NCBI RefSeq assembly: GCF_023204835.1 | Contig: NZ_CP096270.1 | Coordinates: 2,232,001-2,296,000 of the forward strand | Direction of reading: 5' to 3' | Length of the DNA stretch: 64,000 bases | Origin: Salinarchaeum laminariae | GTDB lineage: Archaea; Halobacteriota; Halobacteria; Halobacteriales; Salinarchaeaceae | Part shown: in pieces, positions 8,654 through 16,594 of the stretch | How positions within the stretch are numbered: position 1 is the first letter of the stretch | Layout of the letters: each line of letters opens with the position of its first letter | Notes under the pieces: generated by a model | Databases searched by the model: none | The model's input: the letters and a program-made list of their open reading frames with translations, nothing else | Told to the model about the DNA's origin: nothing | Position numbers and translations under genes: made by a program

Positions 8654-9844
8654 CTACTTCTCGATGATCGATTCTTCGACTGCCTCGCCGAAGTGGCGGG
8701 CGGAGTCCTCGGAGTACAGCAGTACCTCGTCACCTTCCTCGACGTCCGTGATGGCCGTGCGGCCGTCTTTCGTCGGCACCTTGATCGTCTCGGCGTTCTG
8801 GAGGAGGGTCTCGACGCGGTCGACGCCGTCGTCGGTCTCGATCTCCGCTTCGAGACGGAACATCGGGCGCTGTTCGATCTTGGCTCGGCCGACGACCGCC
8901 TCTCGCGTGTTGCCGTCAGTATCGACGACCTGCACCTCGTCGCCACTCTCCAGTTCGGAGAGGTACTTCGTGCCGCCGCCAGGCGTTCGGACGTAGGCGT
9001 GGACGGCTCCGGCGTTGACCCGGAAGGGTCGCGACGCGACGTAGGGTGATTCGGCGGTCTCCGCGTGCACGAAGAAGAGTCCCCGGCTCATCGAGCCGAC
9101 GAGCATCCCCTCGTCGTGTTCGAGGAGCTGTCCCGTGTCCACGCAGACGCGGTCGGCCGATCCAGCGCGCTCGATACCCGTGACTTCTGCCCACTGCAGG
9201 TCGAGCGTTTCGCGCTCGGACTCGTCGCGAACGGCCACGGTTCGGCGGATCTCGTCGGGATCGGAGCTGTCGAGGAGGACGGCGTCGGCGCCGATTTCGA
9301 GGGTCTCGTAGGCCGTTCGAGCTTCCTCTGCCTCGGTGACGCCAGCGATCAGCGTCGTCTCGTCGCCGATCCGGGCGATGAGATTCTCCAGGGGGATGAT
9401 CTGCCAGTTCTCTCCGATGACGATCGTGTACTCGGCGTCCTGGGCGGCGGCCTCTGCGAACCCTTCGTAGTCCGAGTCGAAGATGCGGACGTACGAGCCG
9501 TTCGCGCGGTCGTCGTCCCGTCGGAGGGTCGAGAGATCCGCGGAGCCGGAGAGGTCGTTCGGGAGGTCGACGGTGCCGTCTCCCTCGCCGTCCTTGCCAA
9601 CGATGTACGCGTCGGCGGTGGCGCCGGCGTCGCCGTCGCCCTCCGCGTCGTCGATCATCGCTGCGTCGCCGCCGGTGGCGAAGGCTGCGACGTTCACGTC
9701 GCCCAGTTCCTTTACGCGTCCAACGTCCTGTTCGTCGACGAGGACCCAGTCCACGCCGGACTCGAGACCGGCGGTGATCCGTCGTTTTCGCTCGTCCCAG
9801 TCGCCGACGTCTTCGTCGGCCTTCAGCCAGACAGATCGCGTCAT
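8654..9844 (-). CDS. aroB': 3-dehydroquinate synthase II (archaeal shikimate route)
   Basis: This 396-residue protein matches the archaeal DHQ synthase II family: MTRSVWLKADEDVGDWDERK at the start, then IPLENLIA, the conserved core GSMSRGLFFVHAE, FRVNAGAVHAYV and GGGTKYLSELE. It catalyses NAD-dependent oxidative deamination and cyclisation of 2-amino-3,7-dideoxy-D-threo-hept-6-ulosonate to 3-dehydroquinate, feeding aromatic amino acid synthesis when the bacterial-type first steps are absent. The ATG at 9844 is chosen because upstream in-frame sequence is Arg/Ser-rich and unlike protein. The companion aldolase-like ADH synthase gene, often adjacent, is not in this window. Shikimate kinase and chorismate mutase lie 30 kb away. 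Confidence 0.92.
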   Translation of the reverse strand: MTRSVWLKADEDVGDWDERKRRITAGLESGVDWVLVDEQDVGRVKELGDVNVAAFATGGDAAMIDDAEGDGDAGATADAYIVGKDGEGDGTVDLPNDLSGSADLSTLRRDDDRANGSYVRIFDSDYEGFAEAAAQDAEYTIVIGENWQIIPLENLIARIGDETTLIAGVTEAEEARTAYETLEIGADAVLLDSSDPDEIRRTVAVRDESERETLDLQWAEVTGIERAGSADRVCVDTGQLLEHDEGMLVGSMSRGLFFVHAETAESPYVASRPFRVNAGAVHAYVRTPGGGTKYLSELESGDEVQVVDTDGNTREAVVGRAKIEQRPMFRLEAEIETDDGVDRVETLLQNAETIKVPTKDGRTAITDVEEGDEVLLYSEDSARHFGEAVEESIIEK

Positions 9845-10070
9845 GTCGCCGACTGCGCGGGCGGGTGGCTTGAACGTGGCGGAACCGTCAGGCGTGGCCA
9901 CTCGGTCGTGAGCCTGCGACAGAACTAGCCGTCTGAAAGCCGGGGCTAACGTGCGCGAGCAGCGTGATTGACCGATGTCGGTGGTACTTACGTGTACCTG
10001 ACGACAGGTGACATGGGAGAGAACAGGTATCTGCGAGCAAACGAGGACTGAATCGTTCCGATACGAGTGG

Positions 10071-10235
10071 CTACTCCTGGCGATCGACGTCCACCCGTTC
10101 GCGGATGGACTCCAGCGTGTCGGCCTCGGCGAGTTCCTCGATGCGCGTCTGGAAGTGATCCTCACAGAGGCCGACTTTCACCCCCTCAGACTCCGCCGCG
10201 TATGCGGCGGGTTTCTCGCAGTAGTGGCACTGCAT
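10071..10235 (-). CDS. 54-residue zinc-finger-like protein (DUF6757-like)
   Basis: The protein starts MQCHYCEKPAAYAAE and has a CxxC pair (C3, C6) followed by CEDHF (C34, H37), a likely treble-clef or zinc-knuckle site. The rest is an acidic helix (RIEELAEADTLESIRERVDVDRQE). I start it at the ATG giving MQCHYC, since the longer frame is Arg/Ser junk. Haloarchaea encode a family like this, possibly called DUF6757, with unknown function; the family name is from memory. It sits alone between the aroB-type gene and the PHP phosphoesterase, on the same strand as both. Confidence 0.7.
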   Translation of the reverse strand: MQCHYCEKPAAYAAESEGVKVGLCEDHFQTRIEELAEADTLESIRERVDVDRQE

Positions 10236-10391
10236 GGACGATCGTAGGCGACCGGGTGGTTTCAAGGCTACGTTGTGGAACGTCTCTGCGAGACGAGCGA
10301 CGTCTGGGTCTGATTGCCGTCCTCAGGGCGTATCACCGTGTTCGACGCGGGCGTGGCTGGTCGGTCAGTTTCCAGGCCTGTTTGCGGCGAC

Positions 10392-11222
10392 TCAGCGGAG
10401 TTCGAGGGCGACCCGTTCCCACCCGGATTTCCCGAGGCCGGCGACTCCCAGTTCGGTCCCGTGGGCGTCCGAGCCACCAGTCGGAATTAGGTCGTAGCGC
10501 TGGATCGCTCGCTCGACTGGCGCAGTCGACGGCTGGCGAGCGGGATCGACCGGCCGTTCGTAGGGGTAGCAAAGCTCCACGGCGTCGAGCTCGCTCGCCA
10601 ACGAGAGCGCGGCGGCCGGATCGTCGTATCTGAGCGGATGGGCGAGGCCGACGAGCGGACACGCCTCCGCGAGGAGTGCACGCCCTCGTTCGAAGCTCGG
10701 GACGTCCCGCGCGACGTAGCAGGGGCCACCGTCTCCGATGAGTTCGTCGAACACGCGTTGCACGTCGAACTCCAGCTCCGGGTGATCCGCGACTGCGCGC
10801 GCAACGTGAGGTCGGCCGATCCCTGGACGAGACTCCACGTCGAGATCGACGCCGAGGTGCTCTTCCACGCGCTCTACGATGCGAGCGCCACGCTCGATGC
10901 GATCTTGCTGGATGCGCTCGCATTCGGATTCGAGCGCAGGTGTCGGGTCGAGCCCGTAGCCCAGCAGGTCGACGCGCTGGCCGGCGACCGGTTCGTCGGC
11001 GTGGTCGCCGGCGGATTGCACCTCGACCCGGAGTTCGATGCCGTGAACCACGGTCACGCCGCCGACGTCCGCCACTGGCCGGTCGAGCTCTGGGTGTGGT
11101 CGATCGTGATCCGTGATGGCGACGACGTCGACTCCCGCACGTCTAGCTGCCCCGGGAATGTCTTCGACCCGTAGCTCCCCGTCGGAGTTCGTCGTGTGGA
11201 CGTGCAGGTCCGCAACGACCAT
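10392..11222 (-). CDS. PHP-domain phosphoesterase
   Basis: The 276-residue protein has the polymerase-and-histidinol-phosphatase metal site: DLHVHTTNSDG near the N-terminus, AITDHD, HGIELRVE, and GGSDAHG near the C-terminus. These His and Asp residues normally bind two or three metal ions for phosphoester hydrolysis. The order and length fit the COG0613 group, of which some members are RNase AM or nucleoside phosphate phosphatases; the substrate here is unknown. I use the ATG at 11222 (MVVADLHVHT), which begins the first strand; a TTG start nine codons upstream is also possible. The minus-strand sequence just before the ATG contains GGTGA. Confidence 0.85.
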   Translation of the reverse strand: MVVADLHVHTTNSDGELRVEDIPGAARRAGVDVVAITDHDRPHPELDRPVADVGGVTVVHGIELRVEVQSAGDHADEPVAGQRVDLLGYGLDPTPALESECERIQQDRIERGARIVERVEEHLGVDLDVESRPGIGRPHVARAVADHPELEFDVQRVFDELIGDGGPCYVARDVPSFERGRALLAEACPLVGLAHPLRYDDPAAALSLASELDAVELCYPYERPVDPARQPSTAPVERAIQRYDLIPTGGSDAHGTELGVAGLGKSGWERVALELR

Positions 11223-11439
11223 GTCACCTTCAGGGGTTGCATTGGCCAAGGACGTTCCGGATCACCCCGGGGCCTGACGTCGGCTTCGCTGCTGTCGGTC
11301 CCTCTGCCGGTGTGTCACTTGACGGCCTGGGGCTCTGGGACCGGGCAGACAACTATCATTAAGGTCCATTAAAGAATATGTACACTCAAAGGTGCCTAGC
11401 AGCCAAGATTTATCATGGTCGTTCATGTGTTATTGCTTG

Positions 11440-11727
11440 ATGATCCCGACAGCCACCGATGCGAACATGGACGACGAGCAGTATCCGCTGACGACGAGCG
11501 AGTTCCTGGAGCGATACGGCGACGTCGAACTGGAGATCCAGAACGGGACCGAATGCATCGCTGATGCCCTCGAAACGCTCGACGAGGAGGTCTACGAGTC
11601 CGCCGAAGATGCTCGCTACGCTGTCTATTCCGGCGTCTCTCACCGCGCCGTCGGCCGCCGGTTCTACAGCGACCGCGATCCGACGCCGCCGGGCTCCCCG
11701 ATCGGGCCCGATCAGGTCTCCTTCTAG
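11440..11727 (+). CDS. haloarchaeal small acidic protein (DUF5789/DUF2795-like)
   Basis: The 95-residue frame contains a conserved-looking core from MDDEQYPLTTSEFLERYGD, then VYESAEDARYAVYSGV and the C-terminal DPTPPGSPIG. The pattern of a short helix pair resembles haloarchaeal DUF5789 or DUF2795-type proteins, whose function is unknown. A TATA-like atttatca centred near 11412 lies about 27 bases before the ATG at 11440, supporting that start; the ATG at 11467 (MDDEQYP) is the alternative and would give 86 residues. It is an acidic soluble protein without signal or helix for membrane insertion. The region before it is AT-rich with several possible TATA elements. Confidence 0.65.
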   Translation: MIPTATDANMDDEQYPLTTSEFLERYGDVELEIQNGTECIADALETLDEEVYESAEDARYAVYSGVSHRAVGRRFYSDRDPTPPGSPIGPDQVSF

Positions 11728-11899
11728 CGGTCACGCCTGTTTCCGGGGCACGAACGGCTCCCAACAGTGGACCAGGGGATGTCCGAAAAGACTGAGCCGA
11801 TTCGTAGTGAGACAGGAGTCGCTCTATCGGCCGAGCGCCGTTATCGTCCCGGGCGTCCGAGGGAACCACTTTTGCCGGGGCCCGTTGAAACCACCGTCG

Positions 11900-12265
11900 A
11901 TGCACGTGCTGGTCGGTGTCGAGGGGAGCGAGGAGTCCGGTCGGGCGCTGGAGGGCGTCCTCGAGCGCGCAGCGGACGCTGGGGACGAACTCACGGTCGC
12001 GGTGTTCGCCCTCGGCGAGCAGTCACTCGACGACGTTGAGTCGTCGGTCCGTGAGCAACTCGCCGACGCTGCCGTGTCGTGGTCGATCGAACGTATCACC
12101 GCCGACCATCCCGCGAGCGCGCTCGTCGAACTCGCCGAGTCTGGACCGTACGAACAGCTCGCGATCGGTGGCGGACAGCAGAGTCCGATGGGGAAGATCG
12201 AACTGGGCTCGACGACTGAGTTCGTCCTTCTGAACGCACAGCTATCGGTGAGACTCGTACGATGA
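11900..12265 (+). CDS. UspA-type universal stress protein
   Basis: The 121-residue protein begins MHVLVGVEGSEESGRAL, the usual first strand and loop of the Usp fold. It ends with an ATP-binding-type glycine pattern, GGGQQSPMGKIELGSTTEFVL, close to G2xG9xG(S/T). It is probably an ATP-binding cytoplasmic stress protein. The 3-prime end overlaps the following acetyltransferase gene by ATGA, so the two should be cotranscribed and translationally coupled. A TATA-like ttttgcc about 27 bases before the ATG fits a leaderless start. It is the first of four Usp-type genes within 2.7 kb. Confidence 0.85.
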   Translation: MHVLVGVEGSEESGRALEGVLERAADAGDELTVAVFALGEQSLDDVESSVREQLADAAVSWSIERITADHPASALVELAESGPYEQLAIGGGQQSPMGKIELGSTTEFVLLNAQLSVRLVR

Positions 12266-12792
12266 CCGGGCGAATCTATCCGGACGAACCAGCTGGTCCG
12301 TTCCCTGGACCTCCACGGGAGATGGACGACGCCGAGGGCCGACGGATCACGTTCGAGGTCGTCGAGGACGCAGACACCGAGCCGATCGTCGAGATGTACG
12401 TCGCGTTCGATCCGGCCGACCGCGCGCAGGGGATCCCGCCGTCCCAGGAGGACCGAATCCGCTCCTGGCTCGACACGTTGCTCGAGGAGGGGCTGAACGT
12501 CCTGGCGTGGGACGACGAGGACGTCGTCGGTCACGCAGTGCTCATGCCCGACGACGATGGCTGGGAGCTCGCGATCTTCGTGAACCAACCCTATCAGGGC
12601 GCCGGAATCGGGACGGAACTGATCCAAACGCTGCTCGGATACGGCGCCGAGGAGGGCGTGGATCGGGTCTGGCTGACCGTCGAGCGGTGGAACCGGCCGG
12701 CGATCGCACTCTACAAGTCCGTCGGCTTCGAGCCCAGCGACGCCGAGAGCTTCGAGATGGAGATGTCGCTCCTGCTGGCTGGCGTCGAGTAG
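12262..12792 (+). CDS. GNAT-family N-acetyltransferase
   Basis: The 176-residue protein shows the GNAT fold: an acidic N-terminal part, WELAIFVNQPYQGAGIGTEL with the acetyl-CoA pyrophosphate-binding motif QGAGIGT, then VWLTVERWNRPAIALYKSVGF, the classic motif B. It should transfer an acetyl group from acetyl-CoA to an amine; the substrate is unknown. Its ATG overlaps the stop of the upstream usp gene (ATGA), so translation is coupled. The first about 25 residues (TGRIYPDEPAGPFPGPP) are proline/glycine-rich and look disordered. A protein-acetylating role linked to the stress protein is possible, but only proximity supports it. Confidence 0.88.
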   Translation: MTGRIYPDEPAGPFPGPPREMDDAEGRRITFEVVEDADTEPIVEMYVAFDPADRAQGIPPSQEDRIRSWLDTLLEEGLNVLAWDDEDVVGHAVLMPDDDGWELAIFVNQPYQGAGIGTELIQTLLGYGAEEGVDRVWLTVERWNRPAIALYKSVGFEPSDAESFEMEMSLLLAGVE

Positions 12793-12860
12793 TCCGAGAA
12801 GGGCGATAGCAACACAGAGGTGATGCGCGATCCGCTATTTGCGCTCGTAGAATCTCGTTT

Positions 12861-13322
12861 TCAGACGGAGAGCACCGGCTGACTCGCGTACAACAGCACG
12901 TACTCCGCGGCTTTGGCCAGCGTGTCGCGCTCGTCTTCGCGCTGGTCTTCACGCGGGATGACGAGGAAGTCCGCACCGATCTCGTCGGCCGTGTCGAGAA
13001 TCACGCTTCCGGGATGCTGAGTCTTCTTGGTCTGTGAAAAGCCATACGCGACGGTTGCGTCGAGTGATACGCCCGCGGCGCTCGCCGTTTCGGCCAGCCC
13101 ATCCAGATAGGATTTGGTCTCCTCCGCGACGGCATCGTGGTCGACCGCGTCGCGCTCGATCGCCCGTGTAACTGCCTCGGCGAGCACGTAGACGGCAGCC
13201 ACGTCTGCGTCGTAGCGGTCCGCGACCGCGATCGCGTACTCCGCCGCTTCGGTGGCCTCCTCGGTACCGTCGACCGGCACCAGTACCGTCTCGACCGACA
13301 GCGGTGCGTCCTCGGGCGCCAT
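12861..13322 (-). CDS. UspA-type universal stress protein
   Basis: The 153-residue protein has the Usp fold: VETVLVPVDGTEEATEAAEYA as first strand and helix, ADVAAVYVLAEA as second strand, and GADFLVIPRED. The usual G2xG9xG(S/T) phosphate-binding stretch at the C-terminus is absent or changed (REDQREDERDTLAKAAEYVL). This Usp may therefore be of the class that does not bind ATP. It is on the opposite strand to its usp neighbours, divergent from the gene starting at 13470. Confidence 0.82.
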   Translation of the reverse strand: MAPEDAPLSVETVLVPVDGTEEATEAAEYAIAVADRYDADVAAVYVLAEAVTRAIERDAVDHDAVAEETKSYLDGLAETASAAGVSLDATVAYGFSQTKKTQHPGSVILDTADEIGADFLVIPREDQREDERDTLAKAAEYVLLYASQPVLSV

Positions 13323-13469
13323 GGATGGTTCTCGCCCGCGGTCGGCAAAAAACCACCCGACCGACGCCGGCGGATCCGGACAGCTCTGGCAAATATCACC
13401 GGCGTCCCGGTCCCCTCACCGTCTCTCGAGGCAGAACGACTTTGATCCCCCCTCCCGAATCGTGCTTCC

Positions 13470-13913
13470 ATGGAACGCGCACTCGTCGTCGTCGAGGCTA
13501 CGGAAGCTACGAAGAATCTGGTCGCCGAAGCCGCAGAGCTCGCACATGGTGCGGGCGCAGAGCTCCGTCTGCTCTACGTCACGTCCGACGAGGAGTTCGA
13601 GGAGCGTCAGGGCGAACTCTCCTCGATCCCCGGCATCAACGTCGATTACGGCGTCGCAAAGGGCGTCGAGGAGGCCGAAGGGTTCGCCCGCGCGGTCGGC
13701 GAGGAGGTCCTCGGGGCGGACGGCGAGTTCACTGCCGTCGGACGCATCGGAGACGACGAGACGGAAATTCTCGCGGAGGCCCGCTCCAACGACGCTGACC
13801 ACATCTTCGTCCACGGGCGACAGCGCTCGCCTGCAGGCAAGGCCGTCTTCGGCGACCTCGCACAGGCCATCATCCTCGGCTTCGATGGCCCCGTCACCGT
13901 CACCACGAGCTGA
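13470..13913 (+). CDS. UspA-type universal stress protein
   Basis: The 147-residue protein starts MERALVVVEATEATKNLVAEAAE and ends with a phosphate-binding-like segment HGRQRSPAGKAVFGDLAQAIIL followed by FDGPVTVTTS. These match the Usp fold, with the S/T of the last glycine motif replaced by D. The first loop has EATEAT where other Usps have DGSE, so ligand binding may differ. It is divergent from the usp at 12861 and stands upstream of a tandem 21-bp repeat and a fourth usp gene. Short T-runs at 13921 and 13942 could terminate it. Confidence 0.82.
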   Translation: MERALVVVEATEATKNLVAEAAELAHGAGAELRLLYVTSDEEFEERQGELSSIPGINVDYGVAKGVEEAEGFARAVGEEVLGADGEFTAVGRIGDDETEILAEARSNDADHIFVHGRQRSPAGKAVFGDLAQAIILGFDGPVTVTTS

Positions 13914-13957
13914 TCGGGTCTTTTCCGTCGGTCTGCAGCCGTTTTTCCTCCACCCCT

Positions 13958-13999
13958 CTCATACGCTTCCCTTCAAACCTCATACGCTTCCCTTCAAAC
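13958..13999. repeat. perfect tandem duplication of 21 bp
   Basis: Two identical 21-base units (ctcatacgcttcccttcaaa plus c) lie head to tail at 13958-13978 and 13979-13999, in the intergenic space between two usp genes. The stretch is pyrimidine-rich on the plus strand. It follows the 3-prime end of one gene by about 45 bases and precedes the next start by about 110. Confidence 0.95.
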
Positions 14000-14109
14000 T
14001 CTCTCTTTAGTTGCCATTCTTATTCCACTTCGACGCCGAGCAGCCGCTCCCTCGACCCGCTCGGCCGACGACCGGTGGCTTTTCCACGACTCCCCCGAAA
14101 CGAGTGGCT

Positions 14110-14541
14110 ATGATCGAGACCGTCGCGATCGCGACCGACGGATCCGAGAGCGTCTCCCGCTGCGTCAACGTCGCGCTCGACCTCGCGGAGCGTTTCGAAG
14201 CCGACGTTCACGCGCTCTCCGTCGTCGACGAGACCGAAGTCGACTCGTCGCCGGATCGGCTTCGCGACGAGCTTCGCGCCGCGCTGGAATCGGACGCCGA
14301 GCGGGCAGTCGACACCGTCCTAGCGGCGACGGATCGAGAGATTACGCCGGCAGTGATCGAGGGTCGGCCGGCCGACGCCATCGCCGACTACGCTCGCGAG
14401 CACGACGTCGACGTCGTCGCGACCGGGACGCGCGGGCGTCACGGTGAACATCGGTTCCTGATCGGCAGCGTTGCCGAACGAGTGGTCCGAACCTGCCCGG
14501 TGCCGGTGCTTTCGGTTCGACAGCTCAGCGCCGAGGAGTAG
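14110..14541 (+). CDS. UspA-type universal stress protein
   Basis: The 143-residue protein is the most canonical Usp of the cluster. It has IETVAIATDGSESVSRCVNVALDLA with the DGS loop, VDVVATGTRGRHGEHRFLIGSVAERVVRTCPVPVLSV with the complete G2xG9xGS ATP-binding pattern, and VPVLSV at the end. It should bind ATP. A TATA-like gcttttcc about 27 bases upstream supports a leaderless start at 14110; the frame upstream is low-quality sequence. It is a stand-alone gene on the plus strand, convergent with the aldo/keto reductase. Confidence 0.9.
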   Translation: MIETVAIATDGSESVSRCVNVALDLAERFEADVHALSVVDETEVDSSPDRLRDELRAALESDAERAVDTVLAATDREITPAVIEGRPADAIADYAREHDVDVVATGTRGRHGEHRFLIGSVAERVVRTCPVPVLSVRQLSAEE

Positions 14542-14598
14542 CCTTTCGAGGAGACGGGGCAGGCGGGGAGTGACGATCGATGCTCTGTGGAGTGACAG

Positions 14599-15588
14599 TT
14601 ACCAGCGGTGGTGGACGTGCTCGGCGACGAACTCTTCGTAGACGTCCCGAATGGCGCCGTGTACTTGATTCGACAGTCCCGGCTGATCGGAGACGGCAGC
14701 GTTGGCCTCGACGTGTGTCGGCGAGGTCGTTCCGGGGATAACCGTCGAGACCTGCCGGTGGTCCAGTATCCAGCGCAGGGTCGCTTCCGCGGTCGTCCGG
14801 TCGTCGGGAAGGTGGGGCTCCATCGCGTCGAGCGCGTCGTGGCCGACGTCGTAGGGGACGCCCGCGAACGTCTCGCCGACGTCGAACGCCTCGCCCTCGC
14901 GGTTGAAGTTCCGATGGTCGTTCTCGCCGAACTCGGTGTCCCGATCGAGCGCTCCCGTGAGGAGTCCCGACGCGTACGGAACTCGGACGATGATCCCGAC
15001 GTCGTAGCGGTTCGCCGCCTGGAAGAAGCGCTCCCGCGGTCGCTGGCGGAACGGGTTGAAGATGATCTGGACGGTGTCGATCACGTCGTACTCGATGGCT
15101 TTCTGCGCCTCCTCGACCCGTTCGACGCTGACGCCCGCGTTGTCGATCAGCCCGTCGTCCTGAAACTGCTCTAGCATCTCGAACGTCTCGGGTTGATAGT
15201 AGGCGTCAGTCGGCGGACAGTGAAGCTGGAGGAGGTCGATCGTGTCGACGCCGAGATTCTCGCGGCTACGTTCGACGTGCGGGCGGAGCTCCTCGGCGTT
15301 GTAGCGGCCGGCCTCGTGGGGGTCGAGTCGTCGACCGGCCTTCGTCGCGACGAAGACGTCGTCGGCCTCGCGTTCTTCCAGAACGTGGCCGATGTGCGAC
15401 TCGCTGGCGCCGTCGCCGTAGACGTCGGCCGTGTCGAGGAAGTCGATCCCGGCGTCCAGTGCCGATCGCACGACGTCGCGAGCCGTCTCGTCGGGCACTT
15501 CGCCCCACGCTCCGCCACCGATGTTCCACGTGCCGAGGCCGACGTCCGATACGTAGCGATCCGTCGAACCGAGTCGTCGATGGTTCAT
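14599..15588 (-). CDS. aldo/keto reductase
   Basis: The 329-residue protein shows the AKR TIM-barrel signature: GLGTWNIGGGAWGEV, GIDFLDTADVYGDGASE (catalytic Asp and Tyr), VFVATKAGRR (catalytic Lys), DLLQLHCPP (catalytic His), and C-terminal VSTVIPGTTSPTHVEANA, the NADPH-binding end. It reduces carbonyls with NADPH; the substrate is unknown. The start is the ATG at 15588 (MNHRRLGSTDRYVS), since upstream in-frame sequence does not look coded. Upstream lies a 343-base non-coding interval shared with the divergent toxin-antitoxin locus. Confidence 0.92.
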   Translation of the reverse strand: MNHRRLGSTDRYVSDVGLGTWNIGGGAWGEVPDETARDVVRSALDAGIDFLDTADVYGDGASESHIGHVLEEREADDVFVATKAGRRLDPHEAGRYNAEELRPHVERSRENLGVDTIDLLQLHCPPTDAYYQPETFEMLEQFQDDGLIDNAGVSVERVEEAQKAIEYDVIDTVQIIFNPFRQRPRERFFQAANRYDVGIIVRVPYASGLLTGALDRDTEFGENDHRNFNREGEAFDVGETFAGVPYDVGHDALDAMEPHLPDDRTTAEATLRWILDHRQVSTVIPGTTSPTHVEANAAVSDQPGLSNQVHGAIRDVYEEFVAEHVHHRW

Positions 15589-15931
15589 GGATGATCCTTC
15601 GACCGCCCTGGGTTTCAATGATGTCGTCCCGGTACGCCGTGCATCGATCACGCCGAACGCTCCGAGTGGGGTCTCGGTGTTGGGTCGTGTATGGGTCTGT
15701 GAGCACGGTCTCGGAGCGGTATCTGGCGGATCGGTCTCCTCGTGTGAGGCTCTCCCCCGCAGCGAACTGATCGTCCTCCTTCTCCGATCTGCGTTACAAT
15801 TCGTCAGTCACCGGGGCATCTGACCGCAGGTGATCGTGTGGGAATAGTATCTCAAAATGGGATACTACAGAGTAATGGGTATTTTGGCGCTAATGGGAAT
15901 AGAACTAAGTAGGCCCACTGAGTTGCTGTAC
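15589..15931. other. intergenic interval between the reductase and the antitoxin gene
   Basis: No credible gene is seen in this 343-base interval. Its right half is AT-richer than its surroundings. It contains the inverted repeat agtatc/gatact (15846-15866), the 18-bp-periodic AATGGG repeats, and a TATA-like actaagta near 15907 that would serve the antitoxin gene. The left half looks like ordinary spacer with the divergent promoter of the aldo/keto reductase. Confidence 0.6.
15856..15897 (+). repeat. three AATGGG repeats with an 18-bp period, probable antitoxin operator
   Basis: AATGGG occurs at 15856, 15874 and 15892, exactly 18 bases apart, each followed by A/T-only triplets (ata, tat, aat). 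The first copy lies inside the inverted repeat agtatc...gatact. They end about 35 bases before the likely antitoxin start, just upstream of its TATA-like element. Regular spacing suggests cooperative binding of a dimeric regulator, most simply the AbrB-type antitoxin itself. Confidence 0.6.
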
Positions 15932-16186
15932 ATGGGCATGGGAGTCGAGCGGAGCACTGACAAGCGAGGGAGAATCACGATTCCCAGCGATCTCCGCGAG
16001 CGGTTTGGCGATCGGTACCGCGTCGTGGAACTCGACGACGGGATCAAGCTCGTCCCCATCCCAGAGAATCCGATCGAATCGCTACGGGAGTCGGGCAGCG
16101 ACGAACTACGCGAGGCCTCCGCGGCGGAGCTGCGCGCGGCGGCGCGCCAGCGGGGAGACGCGGAGGCCGAAGAGCATGTACGCTGA
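15932..16186 (+). CDS. AbrB/SpoVT-type antitoxin of a VapBC-like pair
   Basis: The 84-residue protein has a swapped-hairpin AbrB DNA-binding fold at its N-terminus: VERSTDKRGRITIPSDLRERFGDRYRVVELDDGIKLVPIP. A flexible acidic and Ala-rich C-terminal tail follows, which in such antitoxins wraps the toxin. It overlaps the downstream PIN gene by 11 bases, the arrangement expected for an antitoxin-toxin operon. The start ATG at 15932 (MGMGVERS) is chosen over earlier in-frame starts because those would lie within the operator repeats; ATG at 15938 is also possible. It probably represses its own promoter. Confidence 0.82.
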   Translation: MGMGVERSTDKRGRITIPSDLRERFGDRYRVVELDDGIKLVPIPENPIESLRESGSDELREASAAELRAAARQRGDAEAEEHVR

Positions 16187-16544
16187 CCTCTCGGTCTGGC
16201 TCGCCCTCTTCACCGAGGACGAGTCCAGGGCCAACCGGGCGGCGTCACTGCTCGCCGAGCACGAGGACGATCTGCAGGTGTCGCTGGTGACGTTCGTGGA
16301 GCTGTTTTTGATCGAGGAGTCGTACCCCTTCGACCGCGAACGAGCCGTGACCGCGATGTTGGATCTCGCGGAGTTCGACGACGATCCGGCGGTGCTCTAT
16401 CGAGCGTCCCGATACCGGGAGCAGGGTCGCCCTACCTTCGAAGCGTTCCACGCTGCAATCGCCGACGAGCGTGGCATTCCGGGCGCAACGGGAGATAGTG
16501 GAGCGGAGACCACGTGGTTGCAGCTGGATCAGACGATGGACTAG
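16176..16544 (+). CDS. PIN-domain toxin (VapC-like RNase)
   Basis: The 122-residue protein looks like a PIN-domain ribonuclease. An acidic residue follows the first strand (MYADLSVW, D4), another sits in the second helix (VTFVELFLIEE, E42), and a third acidic group is in TFEAFHAAIADE (E89/D97), equivalent to the DAFHAA motif of VapC. E89 replaces the usual Asp. VapC toxins cleave tRNA or rRNA. It overlaps the antitoxin gene in another frame by 11 bases, so the two are translated together. It is convergent with the VLRF1-like gene. Confidence 0.78.
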   Translation: MYADLSVWLALFTEDESRANRAASLLAEHEDDLQVSLVTFVELFLIEESYPFDRERAVTAMLDLAEFDDDPAVLYRASRYREQGRPTFEAFHAAIADERGIPGATGDSGAETTWLQLDQTMD

Positions 16545-16594
16545 GGGAGGAAACGAAAGCGGAGTAGCGGGAAACCGCCGTCAGCGATCCGAAC

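Noticed and set aside
9996..10009. acctg/caggt inverted repeat upstream of the aroB-type gene
   Set aside because: Arms of only five bases are expected by chance in this much sequence, and it is far from the promoter position.
11223..11249. TTG start for the PHP phosphoesterase
   Set aside because: It adds nine residues (MANATPEGD) before the first strand; the ATG at 11222 begins the domain directly. It remains possible.
13958..13999. possible CRISPR-like repeat
   Set aside because: The two units are directly adjacent with no spacers; this is a simple tandem duplication.
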